A stretch of 64,000 nucleotides of DNA, taken from the NCBI GenBank assembly GCA_025504975.1, contig JANUWI010000004.1, forward strand, positions 620,001 to 684,000. The letters run 5' to 3'. A program made the position numbers and the translations under genes. This document shows, in pieces, positions 24,305 to 34,872 of this stretch (its first letter is position 1; every line of letters begins with the position of its first letter). The notes under the pieces were generated by a model. It was given only the letters and a program-made list of their open reading frames with translations, was not told the DNA's origin and did no database searches. Source of the stretch: Plenodomus lindquistii. Its lineage: Eukaryota > Ascomycota > Dothideomycetes > Pleosporales > Leptosphaeriaceae.

Positions 24305-26415
24305 ATGGCCCCGAAGAAGCAGCAGCAACAGCAGCAGCAGCAGGTTGGTGCTCCCAGTTGATCGTTTGATCGTTGCGTGCACGCGGCTTCGTTTGCTAAC
24401 AGTGTGCGCGCCAGGAAATGGTCCAGGTCGGTTCGTGCCCTCTCCAACACGCACACAACAAGCGGCGCCATGGTGAATGAGTGCCCGCCACGGCTAACAT
24501 GTCGCGTCCCCCCATACAGACCGCTCCGGGTAGGCCACTGCCACCATCACCGCATGCATGCCATGTCTGGCTAACCCCCGGCGCAGCTCTGCGTCGCCCT
24601 TTTGGCGCACCACGCCCAATGCCTCGAGCCCCCCCGGCAACAAAGTCATTGGCGCATCCTACTCACACGCCGACATGCTCAGCTTCAGTTCCTTGTATGG
24701 GCCAGTCGCGTCACGTCCATGTGCATACACTCACTCTCGTCACAGAAACGTCTCCGGGCCCAGCTCGCGCCCGCGCACCCCGCCCTCAGCCTCGCACAGC
24801 CGCGAGTCGAGCGCAGCCCCCAGCCGAACGAGCTACACCACCTCTCCCCGCCCCGCGCGCGCCACCTACGGCCACTTCCTGCGCGACACCCACAAGGACT
24901 GGAACCATGGCGACGACGACGGCGACATCATGTTTGAAGACGATGAAGACGAGTTTGGCTTGCCCAGCATTGCCAACATGCGCCGCAAGGGCCGCCGGAA
25001 ACAGCCCCCACAGACAAAGGACCCCGGCGGCACCCTGCGTAGGACCAGCACCGGCTCGTCAGCAGCATGGCGCGGCATTGACAGCGGCGACATTGCCGAA
25101 GAGCGCGGTATCCCCAACTACCCCACGGCCAAGAAGATCGAGGGCAAGATCCTCCGCCCGCAGTACCAAGAGATCCTCCGCGACCCGGCCAACTCGCTCC
25201 ACCTCATATCCCACCCCACCGTACCGCCCAATGCGACGGCAAAGCAAATCGACGAGTTCTCGGCGCGAACCACGAGGATCAATAAGTTCAAGCGCATCCT
25301 GCAAGCCAGCACAATCTCGCTGTCCGACCTTCGCGACTCGGCCTGGTCAGGTGTCCCGTCAGAGGTTCGTGCCATGACCTGGCAAGTCCTGCTGGGCTAT
25401 TTGCCTACCAGCAGCGAGCGGCGCGTCGCCACTCTGGAACGAAAGCGGAAAGAATACTTGGAGGGCGTGCGCCAGGCCTTTGAGCGCGGTACTGCCGGCA
25501 GTACTGGCGCTGTCGCATCAGGCATGGCGGGCGCGTCCTCCCAGCCTACATCGAATCGCGGCAGAGGACGCGGCCTGGACGAAGCCATCTGGCATCAGAT
25601 CAGCATAGACGTACCCCGAACCAACCCACACCTCGAGCTCTACAGCTATGAAGCAACACAAAGATCACTCGAGCGCATACTCTATCTGTGGGCAATACGA
25701 CATCCGGCATCGGGATACGTGCAGGGCATCAATGACCTCGTCACTCCCTTCTGGCAGGTTTTCCTGGGCGCCTACATTTCAGATCCAGACATTGAGTTCG
25801 GTATGGATCCTGGCCAGCTACCAAAACAGGTCCTGGATGCGGTAGAGGCTGATTCTTTCTGGTGTCTCACAAAATTACTAGATGGCATACAAGACAATTA
25901 CATTGCACAGCAGCCGGGCATCCAGCGGCAAGTGGCCAGTCTGAGAGACCTAACTACTCGGATAGACGCAAGCTTGGCCAAGCACCTGGAAAACGAAGGC
26001 GTCGAGTTTATTCAATTCAGCTTCCGGTGGATGAATTGTCTTTTGATGCGCGAGATATCGGTCAAGAACACAATCAGGATGTGGGACACCTATCTGGTAT
26101 CCACTCTTCCTGCTTCTTTACTATATCGCTGCGTTGCTAACCGATAATTAGTCCGAAGAAGACGGATTTTCATCCTTCCATCTCTACGTTTGCGCCGCCT
26201 TTCTCGTCAAATGGTCGGATCAGCTACGGAAAATGGATTTCCAAGAGACCATGATGTTCCTTCAGTCTTTGCCCACCCGCCAATGGACAGAGAAAGACAT
26301 TGAACTCTTACTCAGTGAAGCCTTCATCTGGCAGAGTCTGTTCAAGGGGAGCGGTGCACATCTAAAGAACACAAGTTCAAGAGGAAGCGGTGTAGGCATG
26401 GGCCCTGATTTTTGA
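24305..26415 (+). CDS. GYP1: TBC-domain Rab GTPase-activating protein, GYP1 type
   Basis: TBC proteins stimulate GTP hydrolysis by Rab GTPases; the Gyp1/TBC1D22 group acts at the Golgi. Exons at 24,305-24,343, 24,415-24,472, 24,520-24,529, 24,587-26,096 and 26,152-26,415 join in phase to about 626 residues. The start ATG lies in CCACCATGG context and is followed by MAPKK and an eight-Gln run. A Ser/Pro-rich N-terminus and an acidic DDDGDIMFEDDEDEFG patch precede the TBC domain (about residue 295 onward: WSGVPSEVRAMTWQVLLGYL). The catalytic arginine finger is Arg380 in ISIDVPR (IxxDxxR) and the glutamine finger is Gln415 in YVQG, so it should be active. Exon 3 is only 10 nt long. An alternative in-frame ATG at 24,558 would skip the first exons, but the phase fit favours the spliced form. 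Confidence 0.88.
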
Positions 26416-26689
26416 AGCCCATCGCTGATGTTGTACGTAGCACTAATGAACGAGATGCATGACTGCAATGATCCTCCTTGGAAATCTAGCATCAACTAGC
26501 TGCTTTGCTCAAACCCAAGCCAATAGACCATTTAGCCTGACGCAAGGCAGAAACCCCGCCCTTGCCCCACCATACGCCACGAAGCTACCCCGACAACCGA
26601 AGACACCTAGGCTGAACCCCAATTACAAGGTCCTCAGTACCAGCTTTCCCAAGATAGAACATCCCGTGTGCTCTCGATATACGTCTCCA

Positions 26690-27828
26690 ATGTCTGATCC
26701 ACCATCCCGCCCCCCGTTCTCTTCTCTGCCGCTTGATAAGTCTGGACCCCCGTTGAACGCGTGGGGTCTCTACGGCTCCAAAGACGAACTTGGTGCTATG
26801 AACACGCTCACTGCAACCACTACGTTGCTTGCCGCACGGGAGATTTGCACTGGCGAACGCATATCCCTCGACTGGACACTGAACTATCCTACACACCCGT
26901 CCTTCAACCGTCCCCAGTTCTCACACACCATCACTAACAAATCGCACCCCGACGGTACGAAGCGAACCGTGAACGACGATCATCTGGATATGAACACGCA
27001 AGGAAGTAGTCAGTGGGACGGATTCAGGCATTATGGATACCAAAAAGCCAAGTGTTACTATGGGGGCCGTACGCAAGATGATCTAGAAAAGAGTGCAGTC
27101 ATTGGTATCGACAAAGTCGTCCAAGCAGGAGGCATTGTAGGAAGGGGGGTGGTGCTGGACTATCCGAGGTGGCTCGAGAACCAGGGAAGGAACCAAGTGC
27201 ATGCTTTGCAAGCTATTGGCATCAAGGCGGAAGAGCTCACGGCTATGCTCCAAGAGGCAGAAGTGGAGACAAGACCGGGCGATATTCTGCTGCTCCGAAC
27301 GGGTTTCACGCGCGACTATCTCAAGCTCAATGAAGGCGAGAGAAAGGAGCTGGCCATGAAACCACCGACTTTCCTTGGTGTAGAGGTTAGCAAGGCTTTT
27401 GATTGTTCCGATGGAAGTCAGCTGACCCCTATCAGTCCTCTAAGCCGGTTCTCGAATGGCTCTGGAACAACAATTTCGCCGCGGTAGCTTCGGACGCACC
27501 CTCCTTTGAAATGTCGCCTCTAGTCGGACCGCACACTGCGCCCGGCGGTCTCTGGGCCGGTGAGCCGTGGGAGGACGAGCTGCAGGGCGGGGGTCTTTTG
27601 CATCAAGTGGTGTTAGCAGGTTGGGGTATTATGATTGGGGAATTGTGGGATCTCGATCGATTGTGTGAGCGGAGTGCACAGACGCGCAGAACAACTTGCT
27701 GGGTGGGAAGTATGCCCTTGAAAGTATGTTGATTGTCAAGGAGGACTTGGACTTGTATTGTACGCTGACATGTGCCACAGGTTCCAGGCGGAGTTGCGAG
27801 TACACCGAATGCCGTTGCGATATTTTGA
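26690..27828 (+). CDS. Cyclase-family (kynurenine formamidase-like fold) protein
   Basis: The family (cyclase, PF04199) contains metal-dependent amidohydrolases related to arylformamidase. The physiological substrate of the fungal branch is generally unknown, so no reaction is assigned. Exons 26,690-27,385, 27,436-27,723 and 27,781-27,828 give 343 residues, normal for the fungal branch. The start at MSDPPSRPPF was chosen because conserved sequence begins directly after it (NAWGLYGSKDELGAMN). Hallmarks are the SSQWDGFRHYGY segment, which replaces the bacterial HGTHxDxPxH motif region, RPGDILLLRTGF, and the C-terminal VPGGVASTPNAVAIF coded by a separate 48-nt last exon. There is no signal peptide. 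It lies 274 bp downstream of GYP1 on the same strand, with no evident functional link. Confidence 0.85.
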
Positions 27829-28256
27829 ATTCCAACAATTGCTTACATATATCACATTCCGCGAACGTTATCAAGATCCCCATTTATACTTGTTGGCTGA
27901 GCCATCGCGTGCCATAGAGACCTCATGGGCGGTGCATGAGCCTTTCTGGCTACTTTACCCGTCGTCACACAAAAGGAGATGAACTCGCCGAGGTCCAAGC
28001 ACTTCGTATATAGAGCAATACTCACTTACTGGAATGTAGGAATACCAACATGGGCCCTTCTTCGTTCCACACTCGAGACCCTCCACCCAGGAGGGGCTCC
28101 GAGCCTTCCGTCGACCAATAGCCATATCTCGGCATCCCTTTGGTACAACCACCACAATGTGTCAAAAGGCGTCATTGCCTCTTTCTCTGGCACTTTTGCT
28201 GGAAGTTAATATTGCTACTATATTACTACCACTGGATCTCATCTCCACAGCCTATT
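27829..28256. promoter_or_regulatory. Intergenic, cyclase 3' end to secreted-repeat gene
   Basis: This 428-bp spacer holds the 3' UTR of one gene and the promoter and leader of the next. No motif is singled out. Confidence 0.5.
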
Positions 28257-28826
28257 ATGCATCTCACCACTACTCTCCTCCTCTCATTGTCCACTCTTGC
28301 CCTGGCTACACCTCATCCTCAGTACGCCGCTGTTCCCCCAAAGCAGAAGTACGACGACTACCCGGACGTCCCTAAGAAAGATGCCGGCTACCCTGAGGTC
28401 ACCATGAAGTACGACGACTATCCCAAGGTTGCCGTGAAGTATGACGACTATCCCAAGGTTGCCGTGAAGTATAACGACTACCCCAAGGTCTCCATGAAGT
28501 ACGAAGACTACCCAGATGTCCCTAAGAAAGATGCCGGCTATCATGAGGTCACCATGAAGTACGACGAATACCCCACGGTCAGCAAGAAGTACGATGATTA
28601 TCCCAAGTACCATTCCTATCCGAAGGATGACCCGTCGGAAGGATCGTATCCTTCAAACGACTACGACTCTGAACCGAAGATGTGCGCCAAGATGTGCTCG
28701 TCGAAGCCGGTTTTGACTTGTGGGGAGGGATGGGAGAGCGAGATGAGCGGGGTGAGTATTCAGGAAACTAGACTATGAGCGACTTTGCTGACAGTATGGC
28801 AGGATTGCTGGACGTGCTGCAAATAG
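28257..28826 (+). CDS. Small secreted protein with nine tandem decapeptide repeats and six cysteines
   Basis: I do not recognise the family. Exons 28,257-28,751 and 28,803-28,826 give 172 residues. A signal peptide is evident (MHLTTTLLLSLSTLALA, cleavage near 17-18). From residue 29 or so, nine contiguous 10-residue units follow the pattern K-[YD]-[DNEA]-[DEG]-Y-[PH]-x-V-x-[KMV], for example KYDDYPKVAV, then a short Tyr/Pro/Asp region. The C-terminus holds six cysteines (CAKMC, LTC, then DCWTCC); the last three are added by the 24-nt second exon, which supports the intron. Repeat units are 30 bp in DNA, so copy number could vary between strains. A secreted, small, Cys- and repeat-containing protein in a fungus suggests a wall or surface protein or an effector candidate. 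A precursor cut at Lys into Tyr-rich peptides is a more speculative option. Confidence 0.8.
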
Positions 28827-29147
28827 GTGCATGGGCAGAGTAGCCGCTTGTCAAACATCTACACACGCGGCCTATCGCGAGGGTCTCATAAGATGACTCC
28901 CATGAGGTTTTAAGGAAATTTTCATCATGATCTTCTTCTTCTCTTTTCTGGAAAACGATGAATTGTATGGATTGTACAGAATGGTTATGCAATTATTCTC
29001 GGGATAGCAACATCTACTAACCAATGCATGGTTGTGATAATCGAGGGGTACAGTAAGATGGGAACACTGGTCAACAAGGCTTACGCACATTCATAAATGA
29101 TCATGTCGCTCCCTCAGCACGCGTCTCATCAATAGAAGTAGACTTTC
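28827..29147. other. Convergent 3' spacer
   Basis: This 321-bp region lies between the stop codons of the secreted-repeat gene and the dehydrogenase. It contains A/T-rich stretches fitting polyadenylation signals on both strands and no gene. Confidence 0.5.
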
Positions 29148-30209
29148 TCAAGTGTACTTCTCCACTTGCCTCTCACTCCACTCCCAAAACTCTTGTGCAC
29201 GCCCATTACCACCCTCATCTTTCGTCTTGACCGCATCCGCTAGATCCTTCCTTAGCTGGGTCTTCCTGCCAAAGGGAATCACCCATTCATTCTGCTTCAG
29301 GGCTGCAGCCTCGGGCGAAAGACCAGCAAAAAGCTCAGTGTAGGCACCGTTGACAGCGGGGTATGTAATGTAGCTGATCACCAAGGCTTGGAGATAGGGT
29401 AGATGGCGTTGTAGGTCTGAAGATAGATTACCAGGATTTAGGGACTGTGGTGGTTAGAATCTTGACACCGCATAATCTAGCATGAATTTCCCACGAGATC
29501 GGATAAGTGACGGAGACTATTGAAGGCTACTTACTACGCTTACAAGGCCCTGATCCTTGTACCGCCGCTGAAACTCTAGCGCATGCAGGACGTTTCCGCC
29601 TTTGCTGACGGCATACTTGAATTCCTTGCCCTTGTCATTCTTGTAGTCTAGATTCTGCATTTCAACCCCACCCGTGGGAGAAAAGAGATGGGCCGCACTG
29701 GAAGAAACCCAGATTACTCTCACACTGCCGGTCACCTCCTTCTTCGCTGTCTCAATCATAATCGGAGTCAATAGCTTGGTGAACAGGAATGGTGCTATGC
29801 AATTGGTTCCCAATTGCAATTCGTAGCCCTGCGTCGTCGTCGTACCTGGTGGCGGCATCATGACGCCAGCATTGTTGAACAAGACGTCTAAACGTTTTTC
29901 CTTTGCCAAGAACTCCTCTGCAGACGCCTTTATCCCTTGGAGATCTCCAAGGTCCAGGTGGAGGTGGTGCAGCGCTCCCTGCGCGTTTGGCTGTTGTTCT
30001 TTGATCCATTGGATGGCTGATTGCGCTTTTTCGGCTGAGCGCGCAGCAACATAGACGGTGCCATTGAGCGAATAGAGGAGACGTGCCAACTCTTTTCCAA
30101 CACCGGCATTCGCACCAGTCACAATGTATACCTTGCCGCGCAAGTCGGTGCCTGACTTCTCAGTAAAAGTGGGATCGGGCGGGAATGCTTGGCTGAATTG
30201 ATTGCCCAT
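29148..30209 (-). CDS. Short-chain dehydrogenase/reductase (classical, retinol dehydrogenase-like)
   Basis: This is an NAD(P)-dependent oxidoreductase of the SDR superfamily; the substrate cannot be told from sequence. Exons 29,535-30,209 and 29,148-29,444 give 323 residues. The dinucleotide-binding motif TGANAGVG lies at 31-38, NNAG at 112-115, a Ser-rich active-site strand near 168-171 (WVSSSAA), and the catalytic Tyr199-x3-Lys203 pair in YAVSKGG. After the intron comes the SLNPGNLSSDLQRH segment usual for the WWOX/retinol dehydrogenase-like fungal branch. The start at MGNQFSQAF was preferred over upstream in-frame codons because the MGNxxSQxFPP opening is common in this branch. A Gly2 after Met could allow N-myristoylation. 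It is not clustered with biosynthetic genes. Confidence 0.88.
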
Positions 30210-30595
30210 GATGTGCAGTGTCGATGTGATTGTGCAGTTGTATGTGTAGAGCGTCGATTCTTGTTGTCCAGGTTGTTCACGAGCGACCGTCTTCTGGCAG
30301 ATCTGAGTGGTGATGTCGCTATCGCCGCTACCAAGTAGCGTCATTCATACGCGGACCATAGCATGGCAGCGGGCGATCGTCCACTCGCGATAGTTAGCTC
30401 TGAAAAATGCTCAGCTCCTTTGCGCGAATCGTCGGCTCTCTAACATACTAAGATACGATATTCAAAAAACACATTGCGCGCGCACACACTCCTAGCTGCA
30501 ATCAGACTACCACCGAAGTGCTTAAATAGTACATTGACACAACCATTGTCTAATTCTAAATGAATTGTGAGCCCAGTGTAAAGAGGGGAAAAAGA
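30210..30595. promoter_or_regulatory. Spacer, dehydrogenase promoter and GLK1 3' region
   Basis: This 386-bp region lies upstream of the dehydrogenase and downstream of the glucokinase stop, both on the minus strand. No further feature is seen. Confidence 0.5.
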
Positions 30596-32225
30596 CTAAT
30601 TGCCTCTATCATCCGGTTTCAAGCCCTTTTTCGGTACCATGTTGAGGAGAGTGTCCTTGTCCCGAATACCCGCCAGTTGGCCTTGCTGCACCCGCTTGAC
30701 AGTAAGCGCAGCAATAAGCGCAGCACCGACACCGGAGCCGTCCTCGGCAGGCAAAACCTCGATCGGATCGCCCTTGCCCTTGCCATACTTTGCAGGCCAG
30801 TCCATAATCTCCTTCAGCGCTTGCGCTTGCCGGACCTTGAAATGAGGATACTTGGTGAACACACTACCGTCGGCACCGACGTGTACCTCATCCCAGTTCT
30901 TGTGTTTGCAAATGGCAGACACGCCACAAGCGGTCAGACGGGCAGCGCGTGTTCCAATCAGCTCAGCGAGACGTCTAATCAGCTCGAGCTCGGGCTTGGT
31001 ACAGTGGATGCCCAACTTGTCGTCAAAGAGATCGCCTGTGTCTTGCAGATTCTCGAAACGATCCTCCTCGATTTGAGCCAGGAAACCGGCGTCAAGAGAG
31101 TATGGCTTGTCAAGCTTACTTATGTTTTGGCCTTGGAACAAGGTGCACTCGTGTCCCTTGTGTAAGTCAAGAAGGACTAGGCGAAAGATCTCACCGAGGT
31201 ACAAACCAGCAACCATCTTCTCAAAGGACTGCTGACCCGGACGTGGGGAGTCCTTGTCGATGATGATGTCGTATGGTGTACGTGGCAGAACTTGGTGTTC
31301 GTTGTCGAAAGCGCCCCATTCGCAGTTGATGGCCATGGGCAGCGACGGATCGAGGTTCATGTGCTCCAGCTTGGGGATAGAGCCGCAATCCTCCATGTAT
31401 GCAGCGTTGCAGCCCGTGCCGAAGATGCAGCCGATCTTGATACTCGTGTTGGTGTATGCTGAGGCGATCATTGTTCCGGTGGTATCATTGACCAGGGCTG
31501 CAAGCTTGATGGGCACGCCGCGCTCCTCGAGCGCCTTCTTGAAGGCTGGCACCACATCGACGCCCTCAACGCCTTGTACGTCGAATCCCTTTGTCCATCG
31601 TTGCAAGACGCCATGATCGATGGCATCTTGCGACACTGGATAGGAGAAGGTGAAGCCTAGCGGCAGATGGTCAATCTCCTCGTTCTCGTGGTGGTAATCG
31701 ATGAACTGCTGCAGGCAGTCGGCGACATAGCCCCAGAGCTCGTCGGCGGTGCCCGTCTTGAGCTCCTCGGGCATGCGGTACTTTGACTGGATAATCTCAA
31801 ACTCGCCCTTTTCCTCGGTCAACGTGACCTCGCACACGCGCAAGTTGGTGCCGCCCATGTCGAGCGCGAGGAAGGTGCCGGTTTCGTTGCCATCGGGGAA
31901 GGCCATGCACCAAGTGGGGATCATGGGCTGCGTCGTGTCAGGTGAGGCGCGTAGGATTCGAGCGTGGGCAGACGGTCACTCACCACCGAGCCCCCTTCCT
32001 TGGTGAGGCCTTTCTTCAGCTCCTTGACAAAGTGGTCCGAGATTTGCTTCAACTTGGGCGTCGGCACCGTGAAGAGCTCCTCGAGCTTGTCAATCTGCTC
32101 CTTCAGGTCCCCGGGCATGTCCGCCATGGAGCCTAGCACACTGGTTATGTCTGTCTCGACCTCCCAAGTCGGCTGGAGGAGCGCCTACCCTTTCGCGAGG
32201 GCGGTCTTCTTGCGCCCAAAACCAT
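30596..32225 (-). CDS. glkA: Glucokinase
   Basis: It phosphorylates glucose with ATP at the entry to glycolysis in the cytosol. Exons 32,189-32,225, 31,984-32,132 and 30,596-31,927 join in phase to 505 residues. The phosphate-binding segment LALDMGGTNLRV lies near 82-93 and the catalytic Asp210 in LVNDTTGT. The sugar-binding INCEWGAF and the adenosine region HVGADGSVF and AEDGSGVGAALIAAL are all intact. The wording around the active site (PMIPTWCMAFPDG, IIQSKYRMPEELKTG, GTGCNAAYMED) follows the glkA group of filamentous fungi rather than hxkA hexokinase, which reads more like LPTWVxxFPxG. The first exon codes only 12 residues and a split codon. It uses a GTAGGC donor, supported by phase and by the conserved RKGSMADMP junction. 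Confidence 0.93.
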
Positions 32226-33619
32226 GCTGGCGATGTGGTCGTGTGCAAGGTTGTTTGGTGTGTGCAATATCAATGTCTACACAACGGCCGCCTGGTTTTT
32301 CAAAGTGAGTGGTGCTGGAATGCCTGCAATTTGCTTTTGAGTGGAATTGGGCGTGGAAGCTTACCAAGGCTATGTGATAACGCGACCCCGCCTTCAAGAT
32401 GCGCCACGAATCACGATAGTCTATGGGGCAATGGCCGGCTCGTCGACGAAGCGGGAGGAATTTCGGCGAACTGGTAGGAAACGGGAGGGAAGATTCTATC
32501 CAATTGGCCTAGGTCTAGTCACACTGAAGAAAATTGGGAGAGGGAGAGGGCCATGCGCAAAAGCAACTTTGGTGCTGGTGGAGCCCCGCGCCATGCCGCG
32601 CCCACGAACCCGGAAGCAACTGCGCAATGACGCACGTCAAACGTCGCTAGCCGGGTATGGTAGCGACTACACGCGTCGCCCTCGACCACATCTCACGCGT
32701 CTTTCCAAGAGTGGGACAATCACCTCACCGTCTTCAAAAACAATTGCTACGTCTCCAAACATGTCGCGGTACACACGGTCCCGGCCTTTTGAATGACTTC
32801 AACCAGCTGAATGACTTTTGCAAGAGCTCGAGTTGGCGTACTTCTTCTCTGTTATCCATGTACTGCTGCTCCATCTACACTCGGTCATGTTAGCGATGCA
32901 ACTCTGGCGCTGCCGCAGTGGTGCACTACGACCAGTCCAACTATTACACATTTCTCTATTGGAATCTGCTTCTCATTCACCTCCACGCCAACCATGATAT
33001 GGTCACTCCATGCCTACCTTCCTGGAGGGACTCAGGCTTTCACTCACCATCGCCCAATACGCCTTTGATTCCTTATGTTATACTACTCACCTGTATCGCA
33101 CTACACGTTCCAGCCAACATCGTCTGCAAGTGGCCACCATGGCCATCACAAGTCTGGAATTGGAATTCTCTCGCCATGTGTCGCTGTACAAGGTGCAAAT
33201 CCGCATTCACCTCAACTCACACTGCCCAACACTAAACGCCAAGCCGAGCTCCTTCCTCGTCAAGGCTGTAGCCTGGGTCCAGTCGAACTGAAGCCCGTTT
33301 GTCCTGTGTTTCTGCTAGCAACGAGTCGCCAAGCACGTCACTGTGGGTGGACATATAACCTCCTCGCCGCGCTCGACTCCACACCTTCGACTACAGCTTG
33401 CAAGACACCATTCAGGACTACTAACGATCGCTTCTTGTCACAGCCTGTTACTAACTAAACCAACTCTAGGTCACTTTATTCGTCGCCGTGAGACGCTTCA
33501 GATAATCCCAAGGTACGTGTCCCCCACTCCAAATTAGCGACTGCTTGCAACCACTGACAACGTTGTAGACCAGTCAAATCCGCGCCGTGCCACAATCCAA
33601 GATACGCACAAACACTGAA
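32226..33619. promoter_or_regulatory. Divergent promoter region GLK1 / unknown gene, with a 5'-UTR intron
   Basis: This 1,394-bp region lies between outward-facing genes. Near the right end, GTACGT at 33,513 and TTGTAG at 33,568, with a CTGAC branch site, define a probable 56-nt intron in the leader of the downstream gene. The middle has pyrimidine-rich tracts typical of fungal promoters. No coding frame convinces. Confidence 0.5.
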
Positions 33620-34552
33620 ATGAGCTCTTCCAACAACACCAACTATGGTGCTGGCGGTCGTACCCGTGGCTACTCAATGCTCGCGGGTCTGCCCGGCAGA
33701 AGCAGTGGCTCCAGCGCTCAGCAACGCCGATCCGCGTTAACTGAAGCCTTTGCCAAAGAGCGAGAGTCTGGACCAGAACCAGAACCTAGAACATCAGGAA
33801 CTGCCGCCAGCTCGTCCGAGGATGAGCCAGTCGACGAGGATCCACTTCCTCGCTCGAAGCCCATAAACATACCCAGCTCAGCCCAAATGCCGAATGCCAG
33901 CCGTTTTGCTTACGCTACTGACAACAAGGACTTCCGCAACTGGACCACCGGACTTCCTCCCAAAAAGTCCTTCCTCCGCGGTGATGCTGACACGCCCGCC
34001 CGCTTCAAGATGCCGCGTCGCTCCACCCTCGCTGACATGCTCGAGCTTGACGATCTTCTCAAGGCAGCCATGATCGACTACGATGGCCAGAAGTACTTCC
34101 CTCTCAACGCTGCCACCGTCCACCACCTCTCACCTTTCTGGAGGGGAGTGAAGCCAGTCTCCAACGTTGGCATCTTCAAGTCCATGATCATCAGTAAGGA
34201 AGTCAACAACGTCCATGCTGACCATGTCGTCTACGCCCTAGAGCGTATCGGTGAACATGTCGACCGCCTAGTCATTCTCGCTCCAGTTCGCACATCCGAA
34301 CTGGGTAACGTCTTTAAGCGTGAAGGGGACAACATCTATCCTAGCAACGACTGGGATTACCTTCTCGAGTTCTTCCCCAAGCTCAAACACCTTCTCTTCA
34401 TCCACCCCCACGACATCCCCTTCGACCTCTCCACTGACACCCTCGACTCTCTCCTCGCTGCCGTCGCCCACCGCCAGGCTGCTCTGGCACTGCAGGAGGT
34501 ATCCATCCGGGTACCTCCTGGTGTCATTTCGGCCACCGCATACAACGGTTGA
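33620..34552 (+). CDS. Hypothetical protein
   Basis: I do not recognise this gene. The start ATG at 33,620 (MSSSNNTNYG) was chosen over an in-frame GTG 33 bp upstream; it opens a 310-residue protein in one exon. Residues 1-85 are Ser/Gly/Arg/Glu-rich and look disordered. From about 95 the sequence looks folded, with alternating hydrophobic segments (MIDYDGQKYFPLN, FKSMIISKEV, VDRLVILAPV, LLEFFPKLKHLLFIHP) and a final Ala/Leu-rich helix. The last part resembles the helix-strand rhythm of fungal F-box/leucine-rich-repeat-like proteins, but no F-box is visible. There is no signal peptide and no membrane span. Codon use is ordinary, with C-ending codons, and a probable leader intron precedes it, so it is likely a real gene. 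Confidence 0.7.
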   Translation: MSSSNNTNYGAGGRTRGYSMLAGLPGRSSGSSAQQRRSALTEAFAKERESGPEPEPRTSGTAASSSEDEPVDEDPLPRSKPINIPSSAQMPNASRFAYATDNKDFRNWTTGLPPKKSFLRGDADTPARFKMPRRSTLADMLELDDLLKAAMIDYDGQKYFPLNAATVHHLSPFWRGVKPVSNVGIFKSMIISKEVNNVHADHVVYALERIGEHVDRLVILAPVRTSELGNVFKREGDNIYPSNDWDYLLEFFPKLKHLLFIHPHDIPFDLSTDTLDSLLAAVAHRQAALALQEVSIRVPPGVISATAYNG

Positions 34553-34872
34553 GGTCTCCTCGCTGTCGCATCCGGCCACGAGGGCCACCAGAAGGTGAGG
34601 TGAAATCCTCCGCGCTCGCCCGTGACGACTGGGATTGGGCTGAAAAGTCCTCTGAAGGAGGCATAATGTATGTTTGGGATCGGAGTTGGGGCGTCTTCTG
34701 GGGTTTGGTCTGGGATCTTTTGTACAATACCCAGAATACATGATGATGACTTCAGTTTCTTCCACAGGCTGAGAAATATACGTCATGTACACTTGTGATG
34801 ACCACCACTTATTCACTGGCCACGCCATTATGGTCTTACTAGCTTGATCCGTCTACAATGAACTTCAATTTC
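34553..34872. other. Convergent 3' spacer
   Basis: This 320-bp region lies between two stop codons. Only 3' UTR sequence is expected; nothing else is seen. Confidence 0.5.

Noticed and set aside
28257..28826. Call as a dikaritin-type (UstA-like) RiPP precursor
   Set aside because: Units are separated by single Lys or Met-Lys rather than consistent Lys-Arg Kex2 sites, and no UstY/DUF3328 gene is in the window.
30596..32225. Alternative call as hexokinase instead of glucokinase
   Set aside because: The PMIPTWCMAFPDG and IIQSKYRMPEELKTG wording and the MVLG-type first exon fit the glkA group better.
34268..34828. Minus-strand frame of 186 codons
   Set aside because: It is antisense to the end of the 33,620 gene and its composition mirrors that gene's codon bias.
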